A program made the position numbers and the translations under genes. A stretch of DNA of 64,000 bases, taken from assembly GCA_963766345.1 (NCBI GenBank), contig CAVXZL010000012.1, forward strand, positions 1,116,001-1,180,000, read 5' to 3'. Position 1 is the stretch's first letter. Each line of letters opens with the position of its first letter. The notes beneath the pieces were generated by a model. That model made no database searches. It had not been told where the DNA came from and saw nothing but the letters and a program-made list of their open reading frames with translations. Shown one piece after another: positions 1 to 8,110 of the stretch. Origin of the DNA: DASVFB01 sp963766345. GTDB taxonomy: Bacteria; Actinomycetota; Thermoleophilia; Gaiellales; Gaiellaceae.

Positions 1-514
1 GCGCGTGCAGGTGTGCGAGCGCCAGGCGCACGCCGCCGGCGTGATCTGAGCCGACGAACGCTGCCCGTGGCACGGGGCAGCGCACGTCGACGCCGACGAG
101 CGGGATCCGCCGCCGCGCGAGCTCGGCGATGAGCGGATCGTCGTCGTCCACGCCGATGAGCACGGCGGCGTCGAAGCGATGGGCGAGGCCGTCGCCGGCC
201 GCGAGCAGCAGCGGCTCGTAGCCGTCCTGACCGAGGCGCCGCGAGATCGCCGCGAGGACTTTGCCGAAGAAGATCAGCGAGAGGTCGCGGTGGCCGGCGT
301 TGTCGCCGACGACCACTCCGACGAGTCGCGTCCGCTGCGAGCCGAGCGCGCGGGCAGCCGGGTCGACGCTGTACCCGAGGTCGCGCGCCGCCACACGGAC
401 GCGTTCGCGAGTCGCGCCGCTGACATCGTCCTTGTCGTTGAGCGCGCGCGAGACGGTCGCGATCGACACTCCCGCTTCGCGGGCGACGTCGCGAATCGTC
501 GGCCGCTCGCTCAT
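1..514 (-). CDS. LacI-family transcriptional regulator (3' part cut by window edge)
   Basis: DNA-binding repressor or activator of the LacI/GalR family. The first 30 residues form the family helix-turn-helix (TIRDVAREAGVSIATVSRAL), followed by the hinge helix near residues 52-60 (DPAARALGSQR) and the first strands of the periplasmic-binding-protein-like effector domain from LVGVVVGD. About 171 residues are visible, half of a usual 330-340 residue protein; the rest lies beyond position 1. ATG at 514 is chosen because a TATCGT hexamer sits 7 nt upstream. It is divergent from the MFS exporter at 577 with only 62 bp between them, so control of that exporter is a reasonable inference. The effector is unknown. 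Confidence 0.93.
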   Translation of the reverse strand, partial: MSERPTIRDVAREAGVSIATVSRALNDKDDVSGATRERVRVAARDLGYSVDPAARALGSQRTRLVGVVVGDNAGHRDLSLIFFGKVLAAISRRLGQDGYEPLLLAAGDGLAHRFDAAVLIGVDDDDPLIAELARRRIPLVGVDVRCPVPRAAFVGSDHAGGVRLALAHLHA

Positions 515-521
515 CTCGTCG

Positions 522-527
522 ACGATA
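522..527 (-). promoter_or_regulatory. Putative -10 element of the LacI gene (leaderless)
   Basis: TATCGT read on the minus strand, 7 nt before the ATG at 514. It fits the leaderless pattern seen repeatedly in this window. No clear -35 hexamer. Confidence 0.45.
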
Positions 528-576
528 GCGACGACGCGACCGCCGCAGCCCTGGCCGTTTCTGCAACCCTAGGCGC

Positions 577-2044
577 GTGGCAGGGGAGGCCGTGGTCGTG
601 GAGGGGCGCGGGTCGACGAACCGCTGGGTCGTCCTCGTTCTCGTGTGCTTCGCGCAGTTCATGGTCGTGCTCGACGCGACGGTCGTGAACGTCGCGCTGC
701 CGTCGATCCAGAAGGACCTCGGGCTCTCGGAGGCCAACCTCCAGTGGATCATCAACGCGTACACGCTCGTATTCGGGGGCTTCCTGCTGCTCGGCGGCCG
801 CGCGGGCGACCTGCTCGGGCGCAAGCGCCTCTTCCTGTTCGGGCTCGTCGTCTTCACGGTCGCCTCGCTGCTCAACGGCCTCGCGCAGACCTCGGGGATG
901 CTGATCGGCTGCCGCGCGCTGCAGGGTCTCGGCGCCGCGTTCATCTCGCCTGCCGCGCTCGCGATCATCTCGACGACGTTCGAGGAGGGCGCGGAGCGCG
1001 CAAAGGCGCTTGGAGTCTGGGCGGCGATCGCGATCGGCGGCTCGGCGATCGGCCTGATCCTCGGCGGCGTCTTGACGCAGCTCCTGTCGTGGCCCTGGAT
1101 CTTCTTCGTCAACGTGCCGGTTGGGATCGCGGTCTTCCTTTTCTCGCTGCGGGACGTGCCCGAGTCGCGGGACGAGGCGGCGCACCGAAGCTTCGACATC
1201 GCCGGTGCGGTCTCGGTCACCGGCGGCCTGATGACGCTCGTCTACGCGATCGTCGAGGCGCAGCAGGATGGATGGACTTCGGCGCGCACGCTCGGCCTGT
1301 TCGCGCTGGCGGCGGTGCTGCTCGTCGCCTTCGTCGTGATCGAACTGCGCTCGAAGGCGCCGCTCGTCCGGCTGTCGATCTTCCGCGTCCGCTCGCTGAC
1401 CGCGGCGAACATCACGATGTTCCTCGTCGCGTCGGGCCTGTTCGCGATGTTCTTCTTCAACACGCTCTATATCCAGCGCGTCCTCGGCTACGGGCCGCTC
1501 GCAGGCGGGGCTCGCGTTCCTCCCGTTCACGGGCGGGATCATTGTGTCGGCCGGGCTCGCGTCGAAGTTCGCGCCGCGCGTCGGCGTCAGGCCGGTCGCG
1601 ATTCTCGGAATGATCGTCACGATCGCGGGAATGGCGCTGCTCACGCGGATCTCGGCCGACGGGAGCTACGCCGTCGACGTGCTGCCGGCGCTCGTGGTCA
1701 CGTCGCTCGGCCTCGGCTTCGTGTTCGTGCCGCTGACGCTCATCGCGACGACCGGCCTCGACGACGAGGACCAGGGTCTCGCGTCGGGGCTCTTCAACAC
1801 GTCGCAGCAGATCGGCGGCGCGCTCGGGCTCGCGATCCTCGCCTCGGTCGCGGCGAGCAAGACGACGGGCGCGACCGGCGTCTCGCAGTCGGAGGCGCTC
1901 GTCCAGGGCTTCCACGTCGCGTTCGCCGGCGGCGCCGCCTTCGTCGGGCTCGCGCTCCTCGGGTTCCTCGCCCTCGTACGCGGCCGGGACGTCGAGCGCA
2001 TCGAGGCGGAGGCCGCCGCCACCGCGCCTGCCGGAACGCTCTGA
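577..2044 (+). CDS. MFS drug exporter, DHA2/EmrB-QacA type, with an apparent +1 frameshift at 1501
   Basis: Proton-driven multidrug exporter of the inner membrane. The N-terminal part runs from GTG 577 and contains motif C-like and A-like family features (LDATVVNVALPSIQ, GRAGDLLGRKRLF) and repeated hydrophobic helices. At 1500/1501 the frame is lost: the family signature GYGPLQAGLAF is only restored if one G at 1501 is skipped, after which an uninterrupted frame continues to TGA 2042-2044. Joined, the product is about 488 residues with 13-14 predicted membrane segments, normal for DHA2 exporters. Without the correction the reading frame becomes arginine-rich nonsense. Either a sequencing indel or a recent inactivating mutation. 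Divergent from the LacI gene. Confidence 0.88.
1500..1502 (+). other. Apparent single-base insertion (frameshift point in the MFS gene)
   Basis: CTC|G|CAG: removing G1501 restores the family motif PLQAGLAFLPF across the junction. Seen directly in the sequence; whether biological or technical cannot be told here. Confidence 0.75.
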
Positions 2045-2049
2045 CCCCG

Positions 2050-2061
2050 TAGCATCGTCGC
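2050..2061 (+). promoter_or_regulatory. Leaderless promoter of the aminotransferase gene
   Basis: TAGCAT (2050-2055) followed by exactly 6 nt and then GTG at 2062, so the predicted transcription start coincides with the start codon. It begins 6 bp after the MFS stop. Confidence 0.6.
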
Positions 2062-3294
2062 GTGGACACGACGTTCTGGCATCCGTTCGCGAACATGAGC
2101 GCGGTCCGCGAGCGGGCTCTGACGATCGTTCGCGGCGACGGCGCACTCGTGTGGGACGACTCGGGGCGCGAGTACGTCGACGCGACCGCCGCGCTCTGGT
2201 TCTGCAACATCGGCCACGGCCGGACCGAGCTTGCCGATGCGGCGGCTCGGCAGATGCGCGAGCTTGCCGCATACCACACGTTCGGCCCGTTCACGAACCC
2301 GCCCGCCGAGGAGCTCGCACGTCGTGTGGCGGGTCTCGCTCCCCTCGAGGACGCGAAGATCTTCTTCACGGCGGGCGGCGGATCGGATGCGATCGACACC
2401 GCGGGCAAGCTCGCCCGCGCGTACTGGCACGTGTCGGGCCGGCCGGAGAAGCGGGTCATCGTCTCGCGCAACCTCGCGTACCACGGTGTGAACGCGTACG
2501 GCACGTCGCTCGGCGGTATTCCGGCGAACGAGGCGCTGTTCGGGCGGCTCGTGAGCGACGTCGAGCAGGTGCCGTGGGACGACGCCGACGGGCTCGAGGC
2601 GACCGTCGAGCGCCTCGGCGCCGAGACCGTCGCCGCCTTCGTCTGCGAGCCCGTCGTCGGTGCGGGAGGCGTGCTGCCGCCGCCGCCCGGCTACCTCGAC
2701 CGCGTCGCCGAGATCTGCCGCGCGAACGACGTGCTGCTCATCGCCGACGAGGTGATCACCGGCTTCGGTCGTCTCGGCCACTGGTTCGGCAGCGAGCGCT
2801 TCGGCATCCAGCCCGACCTGATCACCGCCGCGAAGGGGATCACGTCCGGCTACGTGCCGCTCGGCGCGGTCATCGCGGGCGGCCGTATCGCCGAGCCGTT
2901 CTGGAAGTCGGGCGGGACGGAGCTCCTGCGCCACGGCTACACGTACTCGGGTCACGCCACCGCGTGCGCGGTCGCGCTCGCGAACCTCGACGTGCTCGAG
3001 TCGGAGCGCCTCGTCGAGCGCGTGCGCGAGCTCGAGCCGGTCCTCGAAGCCGCGCTCCGGCCGCTCGAGCGGCACGACCTCGTCCGCGAGGTGCGCACGA
3101 TCGGGCTCCTCGGCGCGGTGGAGCTCGAGGAGGGGTACGCCGACCGCGTGGCTGCCGACGCCCTCGAGCGAGGCGTGATCACGCGGGCCCTACGCGGCGT
3201 CGCGCTTCAGATCTCACCGCCGTTCGTGATCACCGAGCAGCAGCTCGAACACGTCGCGCTCGTCATCGGCGAGAGCCTCGACGCCGCGTCGTAG
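2062..3294 (+). CDS. Class III PLP-dependent aminotransferase
   Basis: Omega-amino-acid or amine transaminase of fold type I, cytoplasmic, 410 residues (usual 420-460). The family elements appear in order: substrate-loop region WHPFANMS at the N-terminus, a glycine-rich phosphate-binding FFTAGGGSDA near residue 105, LLIADEVITGFGR (the Asp that contacts the pyridine nitrogen) near 230, and the Schiff-base lysine in TAAKGITSGYVPLGA near 260. The specific substrate cannot be read from sequence; beta-alanine/pyruvate and diamine transaminases share these motifs. GTG 2062 is supported by a leaderless promoter. It overlaps the convergent TetR gene by about 30 bp at its 3' end. Confidence 0.93.
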   Translation: MDTTFWHPFANMSAVRERALTIVRGDGALVWDDSGREYVDATAALWFCNIGHGRTELADAAARQMRELAAYHTFGPFTNPPAEELARRVAGLAPLEDAKIFFTAGGGSDAIDTAGKLARAYWHVSGRPEKRVIVSRNLAYHGVNAYGTSLGGIPANEALFGRLVSDVEQVPWDDADGLEATVERLGAETVAAFVCEPVVGAGGVLPPPPGYLDRVAEICRANDVLLIADEVITGFGRLGHWFGSERFGIQPDLITAAKGITSGYVPLGAVIAGGRIAEPFWKSGGTELLRHGYTYSGHATACAVALANLDVLESERLVERVRELEPVLEAALRPLERHDLVREVRTIGLLGAVELEEGYADRVAADALERGVITRALRGVALQISPPFVITEQQLEHVALVIGESLDAAS

Positions 3295-3925
3295 CGACCC
3301 GCGCCTCGAGGCCGGCGAGCAGCAGGTCGAGCCCCGACTCGATGATCTCGTACCAGGTCAGCGTCGCGGCCTGAGGCGCGACCTCCGCGAAGCGCGGAAA
3401 ACGCTCCGGCTCGATCGCCGCGGCGGCGCGGCGCCACGCGTGCTGCAGGTCCGCGTCGGTTGCCGGGCCGCGCCCGAGGAGCGCGCCGTCGATCAGCACG
3501 ACGATCGCCTGATATGCGAGGGCCGCTCCCCGCTCGTCGAAGCCACCCGTGCGCAGGGCGTCCAACAGCTCCTCCGTCAAGCGCGTCACGGCGTCGCTTC
3601 CGTGGCCGGGGCGGTAGACGAGCGGGAACGCACGCGGATGCCGCGCGTGGAGCTCCGCCCAGGCGAGCGCGCCGCCCCGTACGCGATCGTGCCAGGGCGC
3701 GTCGCGGTCGAACTCGGTGTCGAGCTCGTCGAGCATCCGCTCGGCAAGCGCGTCGAGGAGATCCGCCTTGTGGCGGACGTGCGTGTACAGCGCCATGCCC
3801 TCGACGCCGAGCTCGCGGCCGAGGCGGCGCATCGACAGGGCTTCGATCCCTTCTCGGTCGACGAGCCGGAGCGCGCGGTCGACGACGCGCTCGCGGCTCA
3901 GCGTTCTTCTCCGCGGTTCGGACAT
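3263..3925 (-). CDS. TetR-family transcriptional regulator
   Basis: One-component repressor, 220 residues. The N-terminal HTH runs through residues 10-50 (ALSMRRLGRELGVEGMALYT, then HVRHKADLLDAL), and the C-terminal half is the helical ligand and dimer domain of the TetR_C (TetR/Tet class) type. The start at ATG 3925 is fixed by TACGGT 6 nt upstream. A perfect 19-bp palindrome overlaps the promoter and start codon, so autorepression is likely, and the same site can control the divergent beta-propeller gene at 3962. The stop lies inside the 3' end of the convergent aminotransferase gene. The inducer is unknown. Confidence 0.9.
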   Translation of the reverse strand: MSEPRRRTLSRERVVDRALRLVDREGIEALSMRRLGRELGVEGMALYTHVRHKADLLDALAERMLDELDTEFDRDAPWHDRVRGGALAWAELHARHPRAFPLVYRPGHGSDAVTRLTEELLDALRTGGFDERGAALAYQAIVVLIDGALLGRGPATDADLQHAWRRAAAAIEPERFPRFAEVAPQAATLTWYEIIESGLDLLLAGLEARVATTRRRGSRR

Positions 3926-3942
3926 CTTTACACCGTAAAGAT
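3924..3942. promoter_or_regulatory. Perfect 19-bp palindromic operator, probably for the TetR regulator
   Basis: ATCTTTAC-acc-GTAAAGAT: two perfect 8-bp arms around a 3-bp centre. It covers the -10 (TACGGT, 3937-3932) and the start codon of the minus-strand TetR gene and ends 8 bp before the -10 of the plus-strand gene. Binding by the adjacent TetR is inference from position and symmetry. Confidence 0.75.
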
Positions 3943-3949
3943 ACGTCGC

Positions 3950-3961
3950 TAGGATGACGGC
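3950..3961 (+). promoter_or_regulatory. Leaderless promoter of the beta-propeller gene
   Basis: TAGGAT (3950-3955), 6-nt spacer, GTG at 3962. Confidence 0.6.
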
Positions 3962-5059
3962 GTGCTCGTCCCCGTCGTCGTCGCCGCGCCGCCTCCGCCG
4001 ATCGTTCGAGGGGCGTCGATCCAGGACTCGCCGGTCGCGCTCTCGATTGCGCCGCGCGCCGGGACGAAGCGACTGACGTGCCGTGTCGACTCCGGCCGAG
4101 CCAAGCCTTGCGCCCGCAACGCGACGTTCAGGCTCGCGCCGGGGCGCCACACGGTGCGCGTCTTCGCCGTCGACGTCCGCGGCCACGCGGGCAAGCCGCG
4201 GACTATGACCGTCGTCGTGCCCAGGCCCGCTCCGCCGGCGATCCGCGTCGGCGGAGAGCCGGTCGGCATCGCCGCCGGCATCGACGGCCGGATCTGGGTC
4301 TCCGGCGGCTCGTCCGGCGACGTGACGGCGATCGATGCGACGACGAGGCGAGTCGCGGCGACCGTGCACGTGGGCGGCCAACTCGGCGGCATCGCCACGG
4401 CGACGCATGCCGTTTGGGTGTCCGTCTTCGACGGCGGCTCCGTCGTCCGCATCGACCCGGCCGGCAACACGGTCGTGCAGCGCATCGCCGTCGGCGGGCA
4501 GCCGACCGCGATCCTGCAGGAGTCGACCGGCCCACTCTGGGTCGGCAACCTCGCCGGCTACGTGACCCGCCTCGACTTCGCCGACACGGTCAAGCACTTC
4601 CTTCTTCCCTCGGGCGTGTCGACCCTGCTCGGGACCCCGAACCTGATCTGGGCCGGGCTGCAGAACGGGTCGGCCGTGGCGTTCGATCGCGCGACGACCG
4701 GTCTTAACGGTTCGCCCGTCTCCGTTGCGCCCGACATCGACGCGATCGCGGACTCGCCCTCCGGGCTGTGGGTCTCCACGTTCGGCGGCACGGCGGCGCT
4801 CATCGACCGGAGTACGCGCGCAGTCGAGCATCGCGTGAAGCTGCCCTCTCGAGGGTCGGGCATCTCGTCGGCGAACGGCTCCGTCTGGGTGAGCGCTTAC
4901 GACAGCGGGCTCGTCGTGGAGCTCGACGAGAAGACGGGTGTGCTCCTCGGCGCGGTCCACACCGGAGCGGAGCCGCGCGAATCCATCGTTGCCGGCAACA
5001 CGCTCTGGGTCGTGAATCAGGCCGACGGCACGGTCACGCCGATCCCGATCGGCTCGTGA
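3962..5059 (+). CDS. YVTN-type beta-propeller protein
   Basis: 365 residues. After about 85 residues of immunoglobulin-like or linker sequence the rest is six or seven ~40-residue blade repeats with the pattern GGxPxxIAxxxxxxWVSxxxxxxVTxIDxxTxxVxxxI (for example IWVSGGSSGDVTAID, VWVSVFDGGSVVRID, LWVSTFGGTAALID, VWVSAYDSGLVVELD). Such propellers are usually extracytoplasmic binding or scaffold proteins; no enzyme motif is visible. The N-terminus VLVPVVVAAPPPP is hydrophobic but too short for a clear signal peptide, so export is uncertain. Divergent from TetR and sharing its operator region, so it is the likely regulated target. Confidence 0.82.
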   Translation: MLVPVVVAAPPPPIVRGASIQDSPVALSIAPRAGTKRLTCRVDSGRAKPCARNATFRLAPGRHTVRVFAVDVRGHAGKPRTMTVVVPRPAPPAIRVGGEPVGIAAGIDGRIWVSGGSSGDVTAIDATTRRVAATVHVGGQLGGIATATHAVWVSVFDGGSVVRIDPAGNTVVQRIAVGGQPTAILQESTGPLWVGNLAGYVTRLDFADTVKHFLLPSGVSTLLGTPNLIWAGLQNGSAVAFDRATTGLNGSPVSVAPDIDAIADSPSGLWVSTFGGTAALIDRSTRAVEHRVKLPSRGSGISSANGSVWVSAYDSGLVVELDEKTGVLLGAVHTGAEPRESIVAGNTLWVVNQADGTVTPIPIGS

Positions 5060-5063
5060 CTTC

Positions 5064-5438
5064 TCAGGCGGCTTGCGGCAGCGCCTCTCCCTCGCTGAGC
5101 ACGGGCAGTCCGAAGCGGGCGCGTGCCCGCGCGGCGAGCCGCTCGGCAACGCTCGTGTCGGCGGCGATCACGATCTCGTCGGCGGCGAAGACGGGCAAGG
5201 CGTCCGCGATCGCCTGCAGCGGGTCAGCGTCGCCGATCTGCCCGTGCGCGTGGACGCCGCGCCGCTCGAGGCTCTCGACGGTCGCGGAGGCGCGCACGCC
5301 GGCGAGGCGTCGCGCACCGTCCTCGTCGGAGAGCCAGCGCCTGAGGCGAGAGTTGAGCGCCGGTGCGACGACGAGGACCTCGGACTCTGGTAGATCCACC
5401 GGGCTTGCAGTGTCGAGTGCGATGACGAGCACGTTCAT
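5064..5438 (-). CDS. Universal-stress-like conserved actinobacterial protein
   Basis: 124 residues with an alternating alpha/beta pattern: N-terminal strand MNVLVIALD, then VLVVAPALNSRLRRWLSDED, GDADPLQAIADAL and ADEIVIAAD. The APALNSRLRRW...DED and GDADPLQAI...ADEIV signatures recur in an actinobacterial family distantly related to USP domains; its biochemical role is not established. The start at ATG 5438 is fixed by a strong Shine-Dalgarno (AAAGGAG, 7 nt upstream), so this is a leadered transcript, unlike most neighbours. Convergent with the propeller gene, 4 bp from its stop. Confidence 0.75.
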   Translation of the reverse strand: MNVLVIALDTASPVDLPESEVLVVAPALNSRLRRWLSDEDGARRLAGVRASATVESLERRGVHAHGQIGDADPLQAIADALPVFAADEIVIAADTSVAERLAARARARFGLPVLSEGEALPQAA

Positions 5439-5525
5439 GGTCGGCTCCTTTCGTTGCGATTTCTCATGAGGACACCGGCGGCAACTGGAAATTCCCTTCG
5501 ACGGCGCTGTGAGCTCCGTAAGAGC

Positions 5526-5531
5526 TAGGGT
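5526..5531 (+). promoter_or_regulatory. Putative -10 of glgA
   Basis: TAGGGT, 8 nt before GTG 5540. It supports the start at 5540 rather than an upstream GTG. Confidence 0.45.
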
Positions 5532-5539
5532 GGCGCGCC

Positions 5540-6660
5540 GTGCAGGTCTCATTGCTGACACGCGAGTTCCCCCTGAGGTCTACGGCGGCGCAGGTGTGCA
5601 CGTCGAGTACCTCGCGCGCGAGCTTCACGACCTCGTCGACCTGACCGTGCACTGCTTCGGAGCCGACCGCGCGGACGCGAAGGCGTACCGGCCGTGGGAG
5701 GCCGTGCGCGGCAATGCGGCGCTCGAGACGATGTCCGTCGACCTCGAGATGACCGCCGGCGTGAACGGCGCGCAGCTCGTCCACTCGCACACGTGGTACG
5801 CGAATCTCGCGGGGCACCTCGCGAAGCTCAACTACGGCATCCCGCACGTCGCGACGACGCACAGCCTCGAGCCGCTGCGCCCGTGGAAGGAGGAGCAGCT
5901 CGGCGGCGGTTACCACCTCTCCTCGTTCTGCGAGCGAACGGCGCTCGAGGCTGCCGACGCGATCGTCGCCGTGTCCGGCGCGATGCGCGACGACGTGCTC
6001 TCCTGCTACCCGGCGGTCGAGCCCCATCGCGTTCGTGTCATCCACAACGGCATCGATACGCAGCAGTACGCGCCGGACTCGAACACGGATGTTCTCGAGA
6101 AGTACGGAGTCGACCCGGCGACGCCGTACGTGATCTTCGTCGGGCGCATCACGCACCAGAAGGGGCTCGAGCACCTGCTCGACGCGGCGCCGCTGCTCGA
6201 CGAGCGCGCGAACCTCGTGCTCTGCGCGGGCGCGCCCGACACGCCCGAGATCGGCGAACGCGTGCGCTCACGCATTCCTACGCTCGAGCGCACGATCTGG
6301 ATCGAGGAGATGCTGCCGAAGCCGGAGGTGATCCAGCTCCTCACTCACGCGACCGTCTTCGTCTGCCCGTCGATCTACGAGCCGATGGGCATCGTCAACC
6401 TCGAGGCGATGGCATGCGAGACGGCGGTCGTGGCGAGCCGCGTCGGCGGGATCCCCGAGGTCGTCGCCGAGGGGGAGACCGGTTACCTCGTCGAGCCCGC
6501 GAACCCGGAAGAGCTCGCCGCCGGTGTGAACAGGCTAGTCGGCGACCCCGAGCTGGCCGCGCGCTTCGGCGAGGCGGGACGCAAGCGTGCCGTCGAGCAC
6601 TTCTCCTGGCGCGCGATCGCCGAGCGGACTGCGGAGCTGTACCGCAGCCTTGCCGCCTGA
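5540..6660 (+). CDS. glgA: Glycogen synthase, actinobacterial GT4 type, with an apparent 1-base deletion near the start
   Basis: ADP-glucose (or maltose-1-phosphate-forming) glucosyltransferase of glycogen/alpha-glucan synthesis, GT-B fold, family GT4. The expected N-terminus (MQVSLLTREFPP then EVYGGAGVHVEYLAREL) is present but split between two frames. The first ten residues read from GTG 5540; the rest needs one extra C in the run at 5569-5573 (five C seen, six expected). Downstream the frame is intact to TGA 6660: donor-site motifs VGRITHQKGLEHLL near residue 200 and PSIYEPMGIVNLEAMACET (E-x7-E) near 280. Corrected length is about 374 residues, slightly below the usual 380-390. The 3' end overlaps the convergent ATP-grasp gene. 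Confidence 0.9.
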
Positions 6661-7570
6661 CGCGCGCTCGACGATCAGGTCGACGAGGTTCACGAACGGG
6701 TCGAAGCCGATCACGTTCGGCGCGTCCGCGACGAAGTTCGAGAGCGCGTTCAGGTCGTAGAAGTACGCCTCGCCGTCGCGCTCGTCCACGACGTACTCGA
6801 TCCCGCAGAGGTCCATCCCGGCGGCAACCGCGATGCGCTTCGCGTCCGCGACGACATCGGCCGGAGGGTCGAACGCCTCGATCGGCAGGCCGCGGCCCGA
6901 GACGCCGTCGGCGACGCCGGGAAGCTCGCAGTAGTCGGCGGGGCAGAGGTTGAAGCTGCCGGGCACGAGCAGGATGCGGATCGCGTACAGCAGCTCGCCT
7001 TCGAGCAGCTCGACGCGGACGATCGAGTCGCCCTTCGCCGGGATCCGCTCCTGCATGAGCGCGGTGCCGTCGAGCCCGAAGTCGAGGTCGGCCGCCGCGA
7101 GCTCGTCGACGCTGTCGAACGAGACGATGCCGGCGCCGCTGCCGCCGATGTTCGGCTTGGCGAGGACGGGGAAGCGCAGCTCACGCGCCGCGCTCGATCG
7201 CCGCCGCCTGGTCGTTGACGACCCGCGTCGCCGGATGCCGCACGCCGAGCCGCGCGAAGAGCGCGACCTGCCGCGCCTTCGACAGCTCGTAGGCGTACGG
7301 CCCGAAGCCGTTGAGCACGTTGGCGCCGATTCCGTCCAGGTGCGCGAGGTAGTCGAGCGTATGGAAGATCGCGCGCGCGTGGCCGCGCGTCCAGGCCGAC
7401 GGGCTCATCCGGTTGACGACGAGCGAGTACGGCGTCTCCTGCGCGGCGGGGTCGAACGCGTGCTGCTCGGCGTGCAGCCGCTCGTACGGGATCTCCCGCG
7501 ACTCGAGCTCGGCGAAGAGCGGCTCGAACCAGAGCGGGTGCTCGTACAGGATCGCGACCGGCCGCTCCAT
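6535..7570 (-). CDS. ATP-grasp ligase-like protein (RimK-type), frameshifted near 7187
   Basis: ATP-dependent carboxylate-amine or carboxylate-thiol ligase fold; substrate unknown. The first 127 residues from ATG 7570 (NGFGPYAYELSKARQVALF is the pre-ATP-grasp helix) end at a premature TGA. Shifting by one base at about 7187 restores the continuous domain: RFPVLAKPNIGGSGAGIV (ATP-grasp lysine and glycine loop), QERIPAKGDSIVRVE, GIEYVVDERDGEAYFYDLNA (metal-binding Glu and Asn). Corrected length is about 345 residues. The C-terminus runs 126 bp into the opposite-strand glgA gene, so the natural stop may be nearer 6655 and a second error cannot be excluded. It lies downstream of the SDR remnant and the 111-residue hypothetical on the same strand. 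Confidence 0.8.
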
Positions 7571-7624
7571 TCCGGCACAAACGCCGCGCTGCGGGATCTT
7601 GTTCCTTCAGCGTCGCGCCGAGCG

Positions 7625-7741
7625 TTACGTCCAGCGCCTGAAGCCGCCTTCGGAGTCGATCGTCTGGCCGCGTGATCGCGTAGCCGATGCCGCGCGACGA
7701 CTGACTCCGGTGACGAGCGCGTTGCGGCCCGTCAGTTCCAC
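7625..7741 (-). pseudogene. Short-chain dehydrogenase remnant: N-terminus joined to C-terminus
   Basis: Only 39 codons remain between GTG 7741 and TAA 7625. The first 15 residues (VELTGRNALVTGVSR) are the start of an SDR Rossmann domain, continued in another frame by RGIGYAIT, the rest of the TGxxxGIG cofactor motif. The last 14 (RGQTIDSEGGFRRW) match the typical C-terminal tail of the same family, usually near residue 240. About 220 residues, including the Ser-Tyr-Lys active site, are missing. This is an internally deleted gene fossil or an assembly collapse, not a functional enzyme. Confidence 0.75.
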
Positions 7742-7762
7742 GAACGAGGTCGGGATCGAGGT

Positions 7763-8098
7763 CTAGGCGAACCGAGCGTCGACGACGTCGGCGTGCCGGT
7801 CGTCGATGTGCGCCTTGGCCCACTCCTCGGCGACCTCGACCACGCGGTCGACGTCGGCAGCCTCCGGCAGCTCGACGCGGACCTGATGGAGGGACGTCTC
7901 GGAACGGTCGTTCAGCTCGCGGCGATCCTCCGCGACGATCGTCACGTCGCCGAGCTCGGGCAGCAGCATGCGCGCCAGCTGGTCGACCTCCGCGGCGGTC
8001 GCGCTGCGGCCCGCGAACACGCCGAAGTTGATCCTCAGCTCACGCGACCCCGCGCTCGCCTCACTGATTACGGTGAGCACATCAGGGTTGTAACCCAT
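7763..8098 (-). CDS. Conserved hypothetical protein, 111 residues
   Basis: I do not recognise a family. The protein is acidic and soluble, with a strand-rich N-terminal half (LTVISEASAGSRELRINFGVF) and two amphipathic helices (AAEVDQLARMLLPEL, DRVVEVAEEWAKAHIDD). Codon use is like its neighbours. ATG 8098 lies 15 bp after the ABC permease stop codon on the same strand, so the gene may be the last intact member of that transcript; downstream on the same strand are the SDR remnant and the ATP-grasp gene. Confidence 0.6.
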   Translation of the reverse strand: MGYNPDVLTVISEASAGSRELRINFGVFAGRSATAAEVDQLARMLLPELGDVTIVAEDRRELNDRSETSLHQVRVELPEAADVDRVVEVAEEWAKAHIDDRHADVVDARFA

Positions 8099-8110
8099 AC
8101 GTGCCCGGTT

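Noticed and set aside
1544..2044. Separate second transporter gene
   Set aside because: It is the C-terminal half of the MFS exporter; motif continuity across 1501 shows one gene with a frameshift.
511..3075. Very long reading frames opposite to the MFS and aminotransferase genes
   Set aside because: They are Arg/Ala/Asp-rich shadows produced by high-GC third positions of the real genes and contain no family motifs.
7181..7570. Stand-alone 129-residue protein
   Set aside because: It is the N-terminus of the ATP-grasp gene; one base shift restores the ATP-binding lysine region immediately after it.
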